Below, piece by piece: positions 36,285-49,286 of a DNA stretch of 64,000 nt. The stretch spans positions 30,982,501-31,046,500 of the forward strand of contig CM032230.1 in NCBI GenBank assembly GCA_019009955.1, given 5' to 3'. The position numbers and the translations under genes were made by a program. The notes beneath the pieces were generated by a model. It saw only the letters and a list, made by a program, of their open reading frames with translations. It was not told the origin of the DNA and searched no databases. The first letter of the stretch is position 1. Each line of letters opens with the position of its first letter. Origin of the DNA: Riptortus pedestris (lineage: Eukaryota; Arthropoda; Insecta; Hemiptera; Alydidae).

Positions 36285-36766
36285 AAAAAGTCCGTCACGC
36301 AGGGCAGCGTAAACTAAGGAGATTTCCCACGTGAAGTATTACAATAGAGAAATTTCAAGAGAGCCGAGCCAGTGAAGGAAACGGCCGAACTAGCTTTTGG
36401 CGGGAAAGTAACTCTCGTCCGTTAGGCGCCCCGATTTAATAAAAATGCAAATATCTCGGTTAATATTCAAGATAGAGAAAAAATGTATATGACAATATTT
36501 ATAGTAAATTTAATTTGCAATAAGATTGGTTCTGTACAATTTTTCGATCCGACGTATAGTAACGGAGAATTTCGAATTTTCGAAAATCCTCCCCTCTAAA
36601 CCCCCCCTCCCACTGGTCCGATTTCAGCCGTTAACGAACTTGATCTTTCTTTTTACATAAAACGACTAAATATCGAGTTTGGTAACGATTAAACAAAAAT
36701 TGCGACCGCTAGAGCGGTAACAGACAAATATATATATATATATATATAGATATATACGGAGATATT

Positions 36767-36805
<39 letters not shown>

Positions 36806-37088
36806 GGAGATATTTCGATCTCCGTTACTATACGTCGGATCGAAAAATTGTACAGAATCAATCTTACTGCAAATTAAATTTACTATAAATATTGTTATAT
36901 GCATTTATTATCTATCTTGAATATTAACCGAGATATTTGCATTTTTATTAAATCTGGGCGGCTAACGGACGAAGTGACTTTCCTGCCAAAAGCTAGTTCG
37001 GCCGCTCGGCTCTCGTGAAATTTCTATATTGTAAAACTTTACTTCGGAAATCTGCTTAGTTTACGCAGCCCCTGCGTGACGGACTTTT
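36285..37088. mobile_element. HINE foldback dimer with two 3' ends outward
   Basis: A minus-strand 3' half (36285 to the TA tract at 36727) is joined through TA repeats to a plus-strand 3' half (about 36806-37088). Both outer ends are the same terminus: AAAAGTCCGTCACGCAGGG on the left and CCCCTGCGTGACGGACTTTT on the right. The arms pair over about 270 bp. The 71-codon frame across the TA tract is an artefact. Confidence 0.88.
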
Positions 37089-38285
37089 AATTCTTTCAGA
37101 GAGATTTAATAATTTTCATTTATACTTATGTGCCGATATAATAGTTAGTATGATGAATGAGATTTTTATTTTATTCGTATTTAGTTGCTATAAATAGCTT
37201 TGTTTTCTACAGTTTCAAGATTTTTCTTGTGATATCATGAAAGTTCATTGAGGCAAGTTCTGTAGGTTTCAAGTACTAGTTTCCCAATTTTTGGATTCTA
37301 GTTTCTTTTACTTTTAATCACAAGAACGGGGAACTTGATCTACTGCCCATCTGATTTTCAGACGAGTTTTATTATTTAGCCAACTATCGTTTAGTTACCC
37401 TTTGTATCCATTACTATCGAATTCTCTTCTTGTATCGCATTTTGAACTGATAATGAAATACTTATTTTTACGCTACCTACCATTTATTTGTTATTTTATA
37501 TATGACTGTCCGATGCTTTAATAGCAGAAGATCAATAAGTACTTCACACTTAACACAGACTTGACTATCTACCACATATTTCCAATAGTATAGCAGTAGG
37601 TTTTGGGCATGGCCCCAAAGAGCTAGATAAATTGTTTAATTTTGTGAAAACTACGGATTTCTATAAAGAAATTTAAATTGCAAGTTCTTTGTAACTTCGT
37701 TTATTTTGCTAAGGTGTCGATATGGATGAGGATATGATTACAATACAGATTTACAAAATTACAATATTGACAATTTAACAAAAAGGCGAAGATAACCTAT
37801 TAGTTTCTCGTCCTAAATCCTTATGAAGCAAATAAACAATAAGTACTTCATTAAAAAATTTCAATCTCCATAAATCGTTGAATGAATATGGTTAGAAGCT
37901 TTACACCATGATTCAAGATTGCTGAACCCTTTAATTAAAATTATTAAATAATTTAATTCTTAATGTCTCTTACAATTTTGTATTTTTAACTCAATTTCCC
38001 CATTGATTATAGCAGATATCATTTGTTAATATTATAAATAAGAAAAATATTATGTGTGATTAATAGGTTTGATTATTGGGTGTTAATGTGTGTTTTTAGC
38101 AAGAGTGGTCCTTAACAAGGCCTGTGAATTGGTGGAGAATAATAAAGGGGCCTATAAATCCATAAACCTTAATGAGCCATTATGTAGGGAGTCTATCTAA
38201 TTAGAGCAGGATTAAGGCCTAATTATCCCACTCCAGCCTATTCTCACAGGTTTGCTAGCTCATTCACTCCTCCTAGCTCAATCTG
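37089..38285. other. AT-rich unique sequence
   Basis: No gene seen. Confidence 0.4.
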
Positions 38286-39570
38286 GTGTTGTATTTAAAC
38301 ATTAACAGTTACACTCCGCAGGACTTTCGTCAGTCAATACATTCTTGTATTTAAACACTTAAACAGTTAACGCCCTCCGAGGAATCTTCTCTTCTGTCTG
38401 TCAATTCATTGTAGTATTTAATCATTAGCAGTGAGACGAATAGATTCATCAACCTGTCAAATCATTATTATTGCTTTTAAGCATTAACAGTTACACTCCG
38501 CAGAGCTTTCGTCTGTCAATACATTAATGTATTTAAACACTTAAAACAGTTAAGGCACTGCGAGGAATACATTCTTTCCTCTACTAATTCATTGTAGTAT
38601 TTAATCATCAGCAGTGAGAAGAATGGATTCATCAACCTGTCAATTAATTATTACTGCTTTTAAGCATTAACAGTCACACTCCGCAGAGCTTTCGTCTGTC
38701 AATACATTCATGTATTTAAACACTTAAAACAGTTAAGTCCCTGCGAGGAATACATTCCTTCTCTTGCGAATTCATTGTAGTATTTAACCAATAGCAGTGA
38801 GAGGAATGGATTCATCAACCTGTCAATTCATTATTATTGCTTTTAAGCATTAACAGTTACACTCCGCAGGACATTCATTTGTCAATACATTCTTGTATTT
38901 AAACACTTAAAACAGTAAAGACCCTGCGAGGAATACATTCTTCCTTCTGCCAATTCATTGTAGTATTTAACCAATAGCAGTAAGAGGAATGGATTCATCA
39001 ACCTGTCAATTCATTATTATTGCTTTTAAGCATTAACAGTTACACTCCGCAGGACTTTCGTCTGTCAATACATTCTTGTATTTAAACACAAAACACTTAA
39101 AGCCCTGCGAGCAATCCTTTCTTTACTCTGCCAGTTATTGTAGTATTTAATCATCAGCAGTAAGAGGAATGGATTCATCAACCTGTCAATTCATTATTAT
39201 TGCTTTTAAGCATTAACAGTTACACTCCGCAGGACTTTCGTCAGTCAATACATTCATGTATTTAAACACTTAAAACAGTTAACGCCCTCCGAGGAATCCT
39301 TTCTTCCCTCTGCCAGTTATTGTAGTATTTAATCATTACCAGTGAAGGGAAGGGATTCATCAACCTGTCAATTAATTATTACTGCTTTTAAGCATTAACA
39401 GTTACGCTCCGCAGGGCTTTCGTCTGTCAATACATTCATGTATTTAAACAGTTAAGGCCCTGCGAGGAATCCTTTCTTCCCTATGCCAATTCGTCGTAGC
39501 ATTTAACCATTAGCAACGTGAGGAATGGATTCATCAACCTGTCAATTTATTATTATTACTTTTAAGCACT
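38286..39570. repeat. Satellite array, 182-bp unit (about 7 copies)
   Basis: The word ATTAACAG followed by TTACACTCCGCAGG recurs at 38301, 38483, 38666, 38849, 39032, 39212 and 39393, spacing 180-183 bp. Each unit is built of three related parts of about 60 bp, each ending in a TATTTAAACATT- or CTTTTAAGCATT-like run. Some units carry small deletions. Confidence 0.92.
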
Positions 39571-41400
39571 AGCATTCCACTGCGTGATGAGTCGTTTCTT
39601 CTACTTGTCAATGCATTATTGCATTTATACATAATCCGTTCCACGACACTCCAAGGAATCCTTTCTTCCTCTTGGGAATTCTTGATTGCGTTTAAACATT
39701 GATTATCACCCCGTGAAGAATCCTATCTTCCACATATCGGTTATTGCATTCACTTTAAGAGTTCTTTCTCGAGAGGAATCCTATGTTTCATCTATACATT
39801 ATTCTATTTAAACCTTGCAAGTTCCATCCCGTGACGAATCCTATCTTCCACATATCCGTTATTGCATTCACTTTAAGAGTTCTTCCTCGTCAGGAATCCC
39901 ATGTTCCATCTATACATTATTCTATTTAAACATTGCCAGTTGCACCCCGTGACGAATCCTATCTTCCACATATCCGTTATTGCATTCACTTTAAGAGTTC
40001 TTCCTCGTGAGAAATCCCATGTTCCATCTATACATTATTCTATTTAAACATTGCCAGTTGCACCCCGTGACGAATCCTATCTTCCACATATCCGTTATTG
40101 CATTCACTTTAAGAGTTCTTCCTCGTCAGGAATCCCATGTTCCATCTATACATTATTCTATTTAAACATTGCCAGTTGCACCCCGAGACGAATCCTATCT
40201 TCCACATATCCGTTATTGCATTCACTTTAAGAGTTCTTCCTCGTGAGGAATCCCATGTCGAGACGAATCCTATCTTCCACATATCCGTTATTGCATTCAC
40301 TTTAAGAGTTCTTCCTCGACAGGAATCCCATGTTCCATCTATACATCATTCTATTTAAACATTGCCAGTTGCACCCCGAGACGAATCCTATCTTCCACAT
40401 ATCCGTTATTGCATTCACTTTAAGAGTTCTTCCTCGTCAGGAATCCCATGTTCCATCTATACATTATTCTATTTAAACATTGCCAGTTGCACCCCGTGAC
40501 GAATCCTATCTTCCACATATCCGTTATTGCATTCACTTTAAGAGTTCTTCCTCGTGAGAAATCCCATGTTCCATCTATACATTATTCTATTTAAACATTG
40601 CCAGTTGCACCCCGTGACGAATCCTATCTTCCACATATCCGTTATTGCATTCACTTTAAGAGTTCTTCCTCGTAAGGAATCCCATGTTCCATCTATACAT
40701 CATTCTATTTAAACATTGCCAGTTGCACCCCGTGACGAATCCTATCTTCCACGTATCCGTTATTGCATTCACTTTAAGAGTTCTTCCTCGTGAGGAATCC
40801 CATGTTCCATCTATACATTATTCTATTTAAACATTGCCAGTTGCACCCCGAGACGAATCCTATCTTCCACATATCCGTTATTGCATTCACTTTAAGAGTT
40901 CTTCCTCGTCAGGAATCCCATGTTCCATCTATACATTATTCTATTTAAACATTGCCAGTTGCACCCCGTGACGAATCCTATCTTCCACATATCTATTATT
41001 GCATTGACTTTAAGAGTTCTTCCTCGTGAGGAATCATTTCTTCCACGTATATATTATTGCATTCAAACATTGCTTATTCCACCCTTTGAGGAATCCTTAT
41101 CTTCCCTGTATACATTATTGTATTTAAACCTTGCAAGTTCCATCCCGTGAGGATTCCTATCTTCCTTAAATACTTTATGTATTCAAACATCGCCAGTTCC
41201 ATTCCTTGAAGAAATCCTTTCTCCCACTTCTCCAAAAATTATTGAATTTAATAAATTACATTTCCATCCCGGGAGGAATCCTGTCTTCCATCCGCCAATG
41301 TATGATTGCATTTCAAAACTAACAGTTAATACCCAGGATGGATTCCTTTCTCCCACTCATCACTTCATTACTGCATTTATATATTAACTGTAATCACAGA
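39571..41400. repeat. Satellite array, 118-bp unit (about 10 copies) with degenerate edges
   Basis: GCCAGTTGCACCCCG recurs at 39935, 40053, 40171, 40364, 40482, 40600, 40718, 40836 and 40954; the spacing is 118 bp except one gap of 193. Each unit is two related 59-bp parts. The edges (39571-39860 and 41040-41400) hold diverged single monomers. Frames such as 40137-40358 are not coding: 118 is not a multiple of 3, so the frame changes at each unit. Confidence 0.94.
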
Positions 41401-41597
41401 GCCTCCCCCCCCCCCAGCTTTCATTTTTGTATTTAAACGTTTTTATTTGGCCTGCACAGACAATTTTTAACTGATAATTTCTCTGTTCAGCGACCAATAG
41501 ATAATATCTTTGTATTTGGTATTAATGAACCTCGTTAGGTATTTTCTAAAACCAAATTCAATATTCCTTCATTTTTATTTCATATTTATATTTTATA

Positions 41598-41646
41598 TTC
41601 CCGATTAGCCTTAGTTGCAAAAAAGTGGACGTTAATAAATAAAATA
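41598..41646 (+). repeat. SINE 3'-end fragment
   Basis: CCCGATTAGCCTTAGTTGCA and GTGGACGTTAATAAATAAAA match the end of the SINE at 30403-30614. Confidence 0.7.
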
Positions 41647-44600
41647 AATGAATTACCTGGTTTCCAGAGGGTGAGATACGTATTGCACAATAATTGTAAT
41701 TAACTCTATTGAGAATGAAAGATATTGCATAATAAAAAATTTAATTTATTTTGTAATTAATTATTTATTAACAGTAGAGAATATTATATAATTATGGTAA
41801 ATTTTACGTTAAAACATTTACATATTTTTATGTGAGTGTATGAAGTTAATCAATTTATTTTAATCTATAAGAACATAGAATCTGTGTTCTTGCTATTATT
41901 TTTCATACATTGGAACAAAACTGGCTGCAATTTATTCCTCAAAATATAAAATAAAATAAAATAAAAAAAATTTGGGTTACAATTGAGGAAAGGCTGACGG
42001 TGTGGCTGGGACTTGTCATTTATGAATACAAGACAGCCGATACATAATTCATGTATGAGAGGGGGTAGCATAACACCCCTTGTTATATCTGGCACCACTG
42101 ATTTGACGTTCGGTTCTTTCCAAAGTGAATATATCGTCGCTTCTCTTGGTATTTATTCTCACGGCTTGAACGTGCCTCGTTCCCTCGTATTTCCTATTGA
42201 ATGCCGCTTTGTCGGCTCCATATTATTATTTGGAATAATGTTCGGAAGTGTGACAAATTGAAATATACGCACATATGCTTCGCATCTCGAGCAGAATATA
42301 CATGGTATGTATATATGGCCCTTATTTTCTTTATGATCCTTCTGAATCACATTCCCGTCGTAAAAACGGTTCTTTTCAAAATATTTTCATTTTTCTGTTA
42401 AATTCCATTGCCAAAGGGATCCGAGCTGATAATTCTTTGTTTTCCCAGCATTCTAGTTATGTTATAATTACTAAATGGGATCATAGGGCAGCTTGTAACA
42501 AAAAAACCGTGAACACAAAAAGGTGTCCTTCATTACAGAAAAAGAGTACTAACACATACTGTAAAGCACTGTAATACACCTAAAGAAATATAAAGAAGTT
42601 GGCATTAGAACTTGCTCCAAATATCCGTTACAATTATACAAAACTTTTTCAGTATAACCAACTTCATTTAGCAACAAATCTAATTATTTATTTATAATTT
42701 TCTAATCAAAAGAAACTCCACTAATAATATGTCGAAAGGAAGCATAGAAAACCCAGAAAAAAGGAAGCATGATAAATAAACTTCTATAAATATAACAAGG
42801 ATGCATAAATTATAGGAAAATGTGTAGAAAATGTTAATTTCGGGGAGATATGAAATCGCTAATATTTTCTTTCGTTTATTTTATTTTCCTCAGAATAATT
42901 TGTGGGAAACTCATACAGGGTAGCTGAAAAATGCGTGTATTCATGCCAAATGAATTTAAGAGAATTAAATATCATTACCGCTTATCTCCACCCCAGGGCT
43001 TATTATACAGATGTACACACTTTGAAGAAGAGTGCCACTCCCTAACAAGCTTGGCACCAATTTTCGTGATATTTATGTTTATGATGAAATATCTGAAGAT
43101 GGATACCTGAATGTTTAGATAGAAACTATCTCGAAGAACAGTGACTATTTCTGTTATTTTTGTCTTTATTTCATAATTATTTATTATAATACTGTTTGTT
43201 TTACACATTCTTCTCTTCATTTAATTTCTTTTTATGTGTACGCTTTAATAATTAATTGTCCCGGTTACCCTTTTCTACCGAACTCATTCCATTCATAATC
43301 TAGGCATCCGTTTTCCTTGTATTATATCAGACTATAACGCCCTTGAATGAAGTATGGAATCACAGTAACAGAGACAATTTTCTGCTTCTAACAGAATTAT
43401 TTGATATTATCTTCCACGAATCCGCCTGTATGTTTACTTATCTCTAGTAACTCAAAACCGACTGGCCTTAGAAGCTTAAATTTCGTATTGAGGACCGCTT
43501 ACCAGTGGTCCATTTCTCATTTTCATTATAATCAGCTAATTGGGAGAGGAGGGGGTTAGAGGGGGGAGAAAGTGAAAACTTTCAAATATTTCGGCACTTA
43601 TAAGAGGTACAGAAAATTTGAATAGGGAGCCTTATATAGCTACAAGCCATAATAATGGTCTATGACATTTCCCGATCCAATGAATTTGAAATGGAGATAT
43701 AGAATATCACATACAATTGAAATATTTATTAATTACTTCTTAATACTTATACTTATTAAAAGTACAGAAAAAAGTATTGTATGATTAATTTAAAAGGAGT
43801 ACAAGATATTGGGTCCCTTTCATTTTTTTTTTTAATAAAATGAAAGATAATGCTATTAGATTATGACAGTGCAAAGCTTTTTAAAAATGAACATCATTTT
43901 ATATACCAGCAATTTTTCTTATCCTGTTCTTGTCAAAATCTGTTCTGGAAACTGGTAGGTATCATTGTTCACTGATTGTAGTGAGATGAATGCCCTATTA
44001 CTGACCTCCCTCAAACTTTGTTATGTGAAAGCCGGGACAACACTAAATCTCTTGCAGGGAGTGGGAGCCACTGTTAAGGGATAAAGGATAGAACACTTGA
44101 GGATTAGTGAGCTAAATTATGGTATAAACAAGGATTAATCATCCCCTACAAAGGGTTCTAACATGGGTCTTTAGCTCGACCATAATGTCATCAAGGGAAC
44201 GTAATTTAATAGTCGGCGGAGTTTATATTGTTCCAATCCGGCATTTAGCCATTTCAAACTTAAATGGTGAGCCCGGAGTACAGGAACAGTTTTTTAGATG
44301 ACCTAAAACTTCAACTTATTCAAGTTTTTTAGTTCAGTTCAATTAAAATTAACATAATATTTGCCGGGGAAAATTTAAATTACTGAAATTAATTTTGTAC
44401 TTGATATTCACGGACTATCTCAACTATTTAATATTATATAAGAAAAATATTCGCTAAATACTCAAGCAAAGAATGGTAATATCCGAAATTACACCTGCAA
44501 TAAGGGAATCATATGGGTCATAGATCCATTTTATAAATTACGTAAATTTCAAAAATGCCTCTGTGTATGTGAGACCAACCGAAAATATATATGGTGGGAA

Positions 44601-45118
44601 GGGTCTTCATTTGTTGGTAAGAATCTGCCAAAGCATGAGGAGTAAGTTGTAGGTTTTACATGCATTAATATAAGAAGGAGGCAATAAAATTACTTTGACC
44701 GCTATCATAATGTCATCAAGGTAATGAAATTTAATAATTTAGGAAAGTTAATATACATACGGGGGGGGTTTAAAGTTCTACGAAGAGAAAACAACTTAAA
44801 AAAACCTAGTAACATTCAGTTATTAAGTCTATCATGAAGATCTAAAGGCTACACCTTGTAGCTTACCTATTCTTTAGACATGCCTAACTAACACTTTTCG
44901 CTCCAGAGAAATCCCTGAAGTGTTTGGTGTCTTAAAAAAATTGAGTTCTGATCTACAATTGTCGGTCTCATTGGACAATAACCATAACTTTAACAGACAA
45001 GACGATAATTACAATCAAACATATACTAGCGGACTGCAAAAGATGAAGAGGAAACATGTCTCACGACTTGCTTTTAAATTCATTCTAATTATAATACTAT
45101 ATGAAGGAATAAAGGAAC
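41647..45118. other. Long AT-rich stretch without a supported gene
   Basis: Overlapping short frames at 41865-42574 on both strands show no motif. A stretch near 43540-43700 has a G-rich run (GGAGGGGGTTAGAGGGG) and CAAATATTTCGG like a very old HINE. ATAATGTCATCAAGG occurs near 44182 and again near 44708. Nothing else stands out. Confidence 0.35.

Positions 45119-45198
<80 letters not shown>
45119..45198. repeat. TA/TG microsatellite
   Basis: TA repeats pass directly into TG repeats. It is not in a recognisable HINE. Confidence 0.95.
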
Positions 45199-45200
<2 letters not shown>

Positions 45201-45401
45201 TCTGCAGTATCTACCGCAACAACTGGTAATTGATCCCGTGAAAATGTAAACCCGATTTTCACGGGAACGATGAACGGAATAAGCTCGTTAGAACGATATG
45301 CGGTGGTTTCCCGGTGCCTTCTGCATAAGGACATCCAGCAGAAAGTCATTAGAATATTTCCATTATCACTAATATTGTAGTTAAATAGCTAGCCACCTCT
45401 C

Positions 45402-45417
45402 CGCACACACACACACT

Positions 45418-45487
<70 letters not shown>
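45402..45487. repeat. CA/TA microsatellite
   Basis: CA repeats pass directly into TA repeats, roughly the mirror image of 45119-45198, some 200 bp away. Confidence 0.95.
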
Positions 45488-45491
<4 letters not shown>

Positions 45492-45668
45492 GTCTATCTG
45501 ATAATAATATTTTTTTTTTATATTTGATCTTTTTCCTAATCACTTTATACGTTCTCTTAATATATTAATATGTGTGTGATTTCTAAGACAAATTGCTTTA
45601 TAGTACATACCCCACATTAAAGAGCGTGTGAAGTATTTCAGTTGTGACTCAAAAACAAAGAACAAAAC

Positions 45669-46249
45669 AAAAAGTCTCTCACGCAGGGGCTGCGTTAACT
45701 AAGCAGATTTCCCACTTGCACGTATTTATATTTATCTCAAAAATTAAAAGTTCAATGAGAACAATATTTAGTATTTAAGCTTCAAATAAAGTGATTCATT
45801 ATATAACACCTTATTGCTTATATGACATGAGTAGGAGTGGGTGTTTGTTGAAAAACCAAAATTTGGAAATATCTCGGTTAGTAGTCAATATAGACAAAAA
45901 ATGAACTTAACAACATTTATAGATTATTATATTTGCAATAAGATTGAGTTCATATAATTTTTCGATCAGACGCATAATATTTCGAATTTTCAAAACCCCC
46001 CACTAATCAGATCTAATGTCAGCCGTTGAAGAAATTGACCTATCTTTTTACAAAAAATACTAATATATTAAGTTTGGTGACGATAAGAAAAAAATTACGA
46101 CCACTAGAGCGGTAACATATTTAATTTTGAATGGACCTCATTTTCGCCATCTAATAAATGGGATCAATGGACATTTGAAGAACCTTTTCGAAAAAAGGGT
46201 TATGAGTACATCCTCAATAGCTGGTTTTCCTTAAGGGAAATCTGCTAAC
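45669..46249 (-). mobile_element. HINE copy
   Basis: 3' end AAAAAGTCTCTCACGCAGGG, long-subfamily words (AGTAGGAGTGGGTGTTTG), ACCACTAGAGCGGTAACA with almost no microsatellite, and the 5' palindrome TTTTCCTTAAGGGAAATCTG. About 580 bp. Confidence 0.85.
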
Positions 46250-46689
46250 ATAAATTAGAGGCATCCTGCTTAGTTTCATCATTAAAAGTAAAATCAAAAC
46301 CCTAAAATTTATTTGTTTGCAAGAAAGTTTCTATTTTAAAATTAAAATGACATGATTAATATTTCAAATTGACATCCTCGGCATAGAAATCTACATTACC
46401 TAAAACGTCTCTATCATCCCTGTTCATTTGTTGTAAACTTTTTCATAGTTTCACTGTGAAGTTCCCACACTCCGGGATCTGAAGTTAAGGCTCTTCATAT
46501 TTCGTTGAGTTGCGTCAGTTCTTTAAACGTAAGCCATCTTGAACTTGACTACAAGGAACAACCATTGAGCAAAGCCCTGCTATAATGATTGTCAAAACCT
46601 TTCCCGTGACTTTGATCAACTCAAACTGGTAACGTGGAAAACCATAAGTTATATTTTAGACTAAGTTACATAGAACTAAAGATCATTTT
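46250..46689. other. AT-rich spacer
   Basis: No gene seen. Confidence 0.4.
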
Positions 46690-46772
46690 AGCAGGATCGA
46701 TTGGCATTAACGAAATTCGTGACAGGAATTCAACCTCAAAACCTGTTTCCCCTAAGGAAACTCTGCTAATAG
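46690..46772 (-). mobile_element. HINE 5'-end fragment
   Basis: AGGATCGATTGGCATT, CAACCTCAAAACCTGTTTCC and CCTAAGGAAACTCTGCTAAT; diverged. Confidence 0.55.
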
Positions 46773-47327
46773 GGCTTTAAGAAACGTTCCAGGCAGATTT
46801 TCTTGTTTAATTATAATTTGTATGTTTGATATCATCTTATTCTCAATGAATTAATTATTAGTATAAAGGGGGACTTATTATAATCTACTGTTTAATTGTT
46901 TATTTTAGTGATAAAATTAACCCAATATGTCTCCGTATCTTCCAGAATTATTTATTCTTCATTATGTAGAGAGTTAATCCAAATAGAATTCATAACGTGT
47001 CTCTTATCATAATTTATATTCCACACATTTTATCAGGAGCCGTCAAATAAAGAGAACTATACAGAGGCTTATTTAATCATAAATAGTAGCTTCTCGTATG
47101 AGATATATTATAATTATCTTTATTCCGTGGCCCAGAGCGAATAAATATTTGTTGATGCTTTAAATGCGGCTGTGACGAAAAATAAAATTATTATTTATTG
47201 TATTACATCTATTTGCACATTATCCTGTCCAATCAACAGGAATAAATGTAATAAATTAGTCTAGTGCCAGTGTGCGTTTATCAAATACTGATTACTTCAA
47301 GGTTCATAAATAGTATATTTCGTACCA
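46773..47327. other. AT-rich spacer
   Basis: No gene seen. Confidence 0.4.
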
Positions 47328-47984
47328 AGGGCCGAAAGTGGGCGTTTGCCGGCCCGAGATATTTTTTGACCGAGATGTGGTCGAGGTCATGAAAAGTTCG
47401 AGGGCCGGCAAAAGCACTTTGGCCCGAGGCACGAACGCTATTTTTCACCATACTACAATAAATATTAATACGATATAACATTAATCAAAAACAAGATTTT
47501 CTTTTGGTTAAGTGTACCTTTTTGTTTGAAGGTTATTTTGTGGTTATGGGGACATGATGAATGTTTAATGTATGGATTGTTTTACGTTATGTTATTATGT
47601 AAGTTAATAAAGAGAGATGAACATATGTGTGTTTCATTTAATACAACTGATATATTTCAAAATGCTGAAAAAAGTTAGTTCGTTTATTTTTGATTTATAG
47701 AAATGTTAAAAGTACAATTTTGGTTGTTTGAAAACATAATACCCTTTGAAGATTCTATTACTTGTTTTTTGTTTGACACATTCACACTATTACTCGTAGC
47801 TGGATTGTTTCTGATTAAAATATCACAATACTACGAGCAAAACAAACTAATATAATGTATATAATGAAATGAATGAATTAAAATAATAAACAGCTTATTT
47901 TGCGGCCCTAGGGCGGCGAAGTGTAGCTTTCGGACCGCAAATTAGGTGTGTAAAACAGGTGATTACATCGTAGTATGGTGAAAA
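47328..47984. repeat. Structured region with hairpins and a 15-bp inverted repeat
   Basis: GGGCCGAAAGTG and TTTGCCGGCCCGAG (about 47330-47360) are roughly inverted at 47398-47425 (GAGGGCCGGCAAAAG, CTTTGGCCC). TTTTCACCATACTAC (47442-47456) is perfectly inverted at 47970-47984. A second hairpin, TGCGGCCCTAGG with GGACCGCA, lies at about 47900-47940. No transposon class is evident. Confidence 0.5.
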
Positions 47985-48132
47985 CTCAAGTTGCTCACGG
48001 TTCCAGGAGATCTCATGGAAAAAGGCACGTCTGACAACATGACGTCTTCCGGTAGTTCAATCAATATTCTGATAGCCTAGACTATACGATTTGAAAAACT
48101 ATTCAGGCTGTTTCAGTGTGTCAAAACTCTAA

Positions 48133-48317
48133 TAAAAGTCCGTTGCGAAGGGATGCGAAAACTAAGCAGATTTCCCACGTGATAGTATAACACACCAAAC
48201 TGAAGAGTAGAAGGGGTGAGGCTACTGATGGCTGAAAAGGTTAAAGTATGAATAACTCGGTTAATATTTGAGTTACAAAAAAATGCATATCTTACATATA
48301 TATATCTTGCATATACA
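48133..48317 (-). mobile_element. HINE 3'-end fragment
   Basis: AAAAGTCCGTTGCGAAGGGA (mutated) then ACTAAGCAGATTTCCCACGT, cut off in a TA-like stretch where the next copy begins. Confidence 0.7.
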
Positions 48318-48854
48318 TAAACTAAGCAGATTTCCCACGTGAAGTTATACAATAGAGAAATCTCCATACGAGAGCCCAACAGTTACGGCAAAGGGCCGAA
48401 CTAGCTTTTGGCGGGAAATTCAAAAATCCGTTATCGGCCAAAATTTAATAAAAATGCAAATATCTCGGTTAATATTCAAGATAGGGAATAAATGTATATA
48501 ACAATATTTATAGTAAATTTAATTTTCAATAAGATTGATTCTGAACAATTTTGCGATCCGACGTAAAGTAACGGAGATATTTCGAAAAACCTCCCCTCTA
48601 ACCCCCCCCCCCCTTACACTGGTCCGACTTCAGCCGTTAACGAACTTGATCTGTCTTTTTACATAAAACGACTAAATATCGAGTTTGGTAACGATCAAAA
48701 AAAAATTGCGACCGCTAAAGCGGTAACAGACATATATATAGTTTTGAACGGACCTCATTTTCGTCATCTATTAGGTAGGGTCGATGGACATTTTCCAATT
48801 CCGTCATGAGTACAACCTCAAGAGCTGATTTCCCGTAAAGGAAATCTGCTAATA
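48318..48854 (-). mobile_element. HINE copy, short subfamily
   Basis: Begins at ACTAAGCAGATTTCCCACGT without the terminal hairpin. It has AGCTTTTGGCGGGAAATTCA, a C-run of ten, GCGACCGCTAAAGCGGTAAC, a very short TA tract and the 5' palindrome TTTCCCGTAAAGGAAATCTG. Confidence 0.82.
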
Positions 48855-49286
48855 AAAATATACACGATTTGGATGGATGCTGTTAAAAATGAGAGTGGTT
48901 CCAACGTGCTTGGCGGTATCAGTATGGTTAACTAGTCTTTGAATACAGTATTTCCCATGGTAACAGTGAAACTATATGTCATTATAAAGATGGTAGCGAT
49001 GCAATTCGATACTGTGAGTTGCGTTTCAATAATTTCTGAAACTATATGGCAAAATGTAGGAAACTTTGAACTAATTTCCAGCACTCAGTCATTCACCTCC
49101 TTCACGGGCTAAAATGTTAAGCTACTAAAACAATGTGAAGGTCCAGCTGGGCAGAGTCATAAGCTCACTCAGATTATATGTAGATTTTGTAGTGAAATAA
49201 AACATTCTAGGAAGAGATTGGATTTATCAGTTACATCTTAATAGGGAGTCCTTTGATAATTTGTGTAAAATTAACGAAAATGAAGA
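48855..49286. other. Unique spacer
   Basis: No gene seen. Confidence 0.4.

Noticed and set aside
36285..37088. A new TIR (cut-and-paste) transposon
   Set aside because: Its two ends are both the 3' end of the HINE family, and single-ended copies elsewhere show the real layout; a foldback dimer explains it.
40109..41150. Repetitive-looking proteins in the satellite
   Set aside because: The 118-bp unit shifts the frame each time, so no repeated protein could be maintained; these are chance frames.
38286..41400. Regularly spaced repeats resembling a CRISPR array
   Set aside because: Units are contiguous and diverge along their whole length, there are no unique spacers, and the context is eukaryotic.
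45089..45543. His-Thr and Tyr-Ile repeat proteins
   Set aside because: Translations of CA/TA microsatellites.
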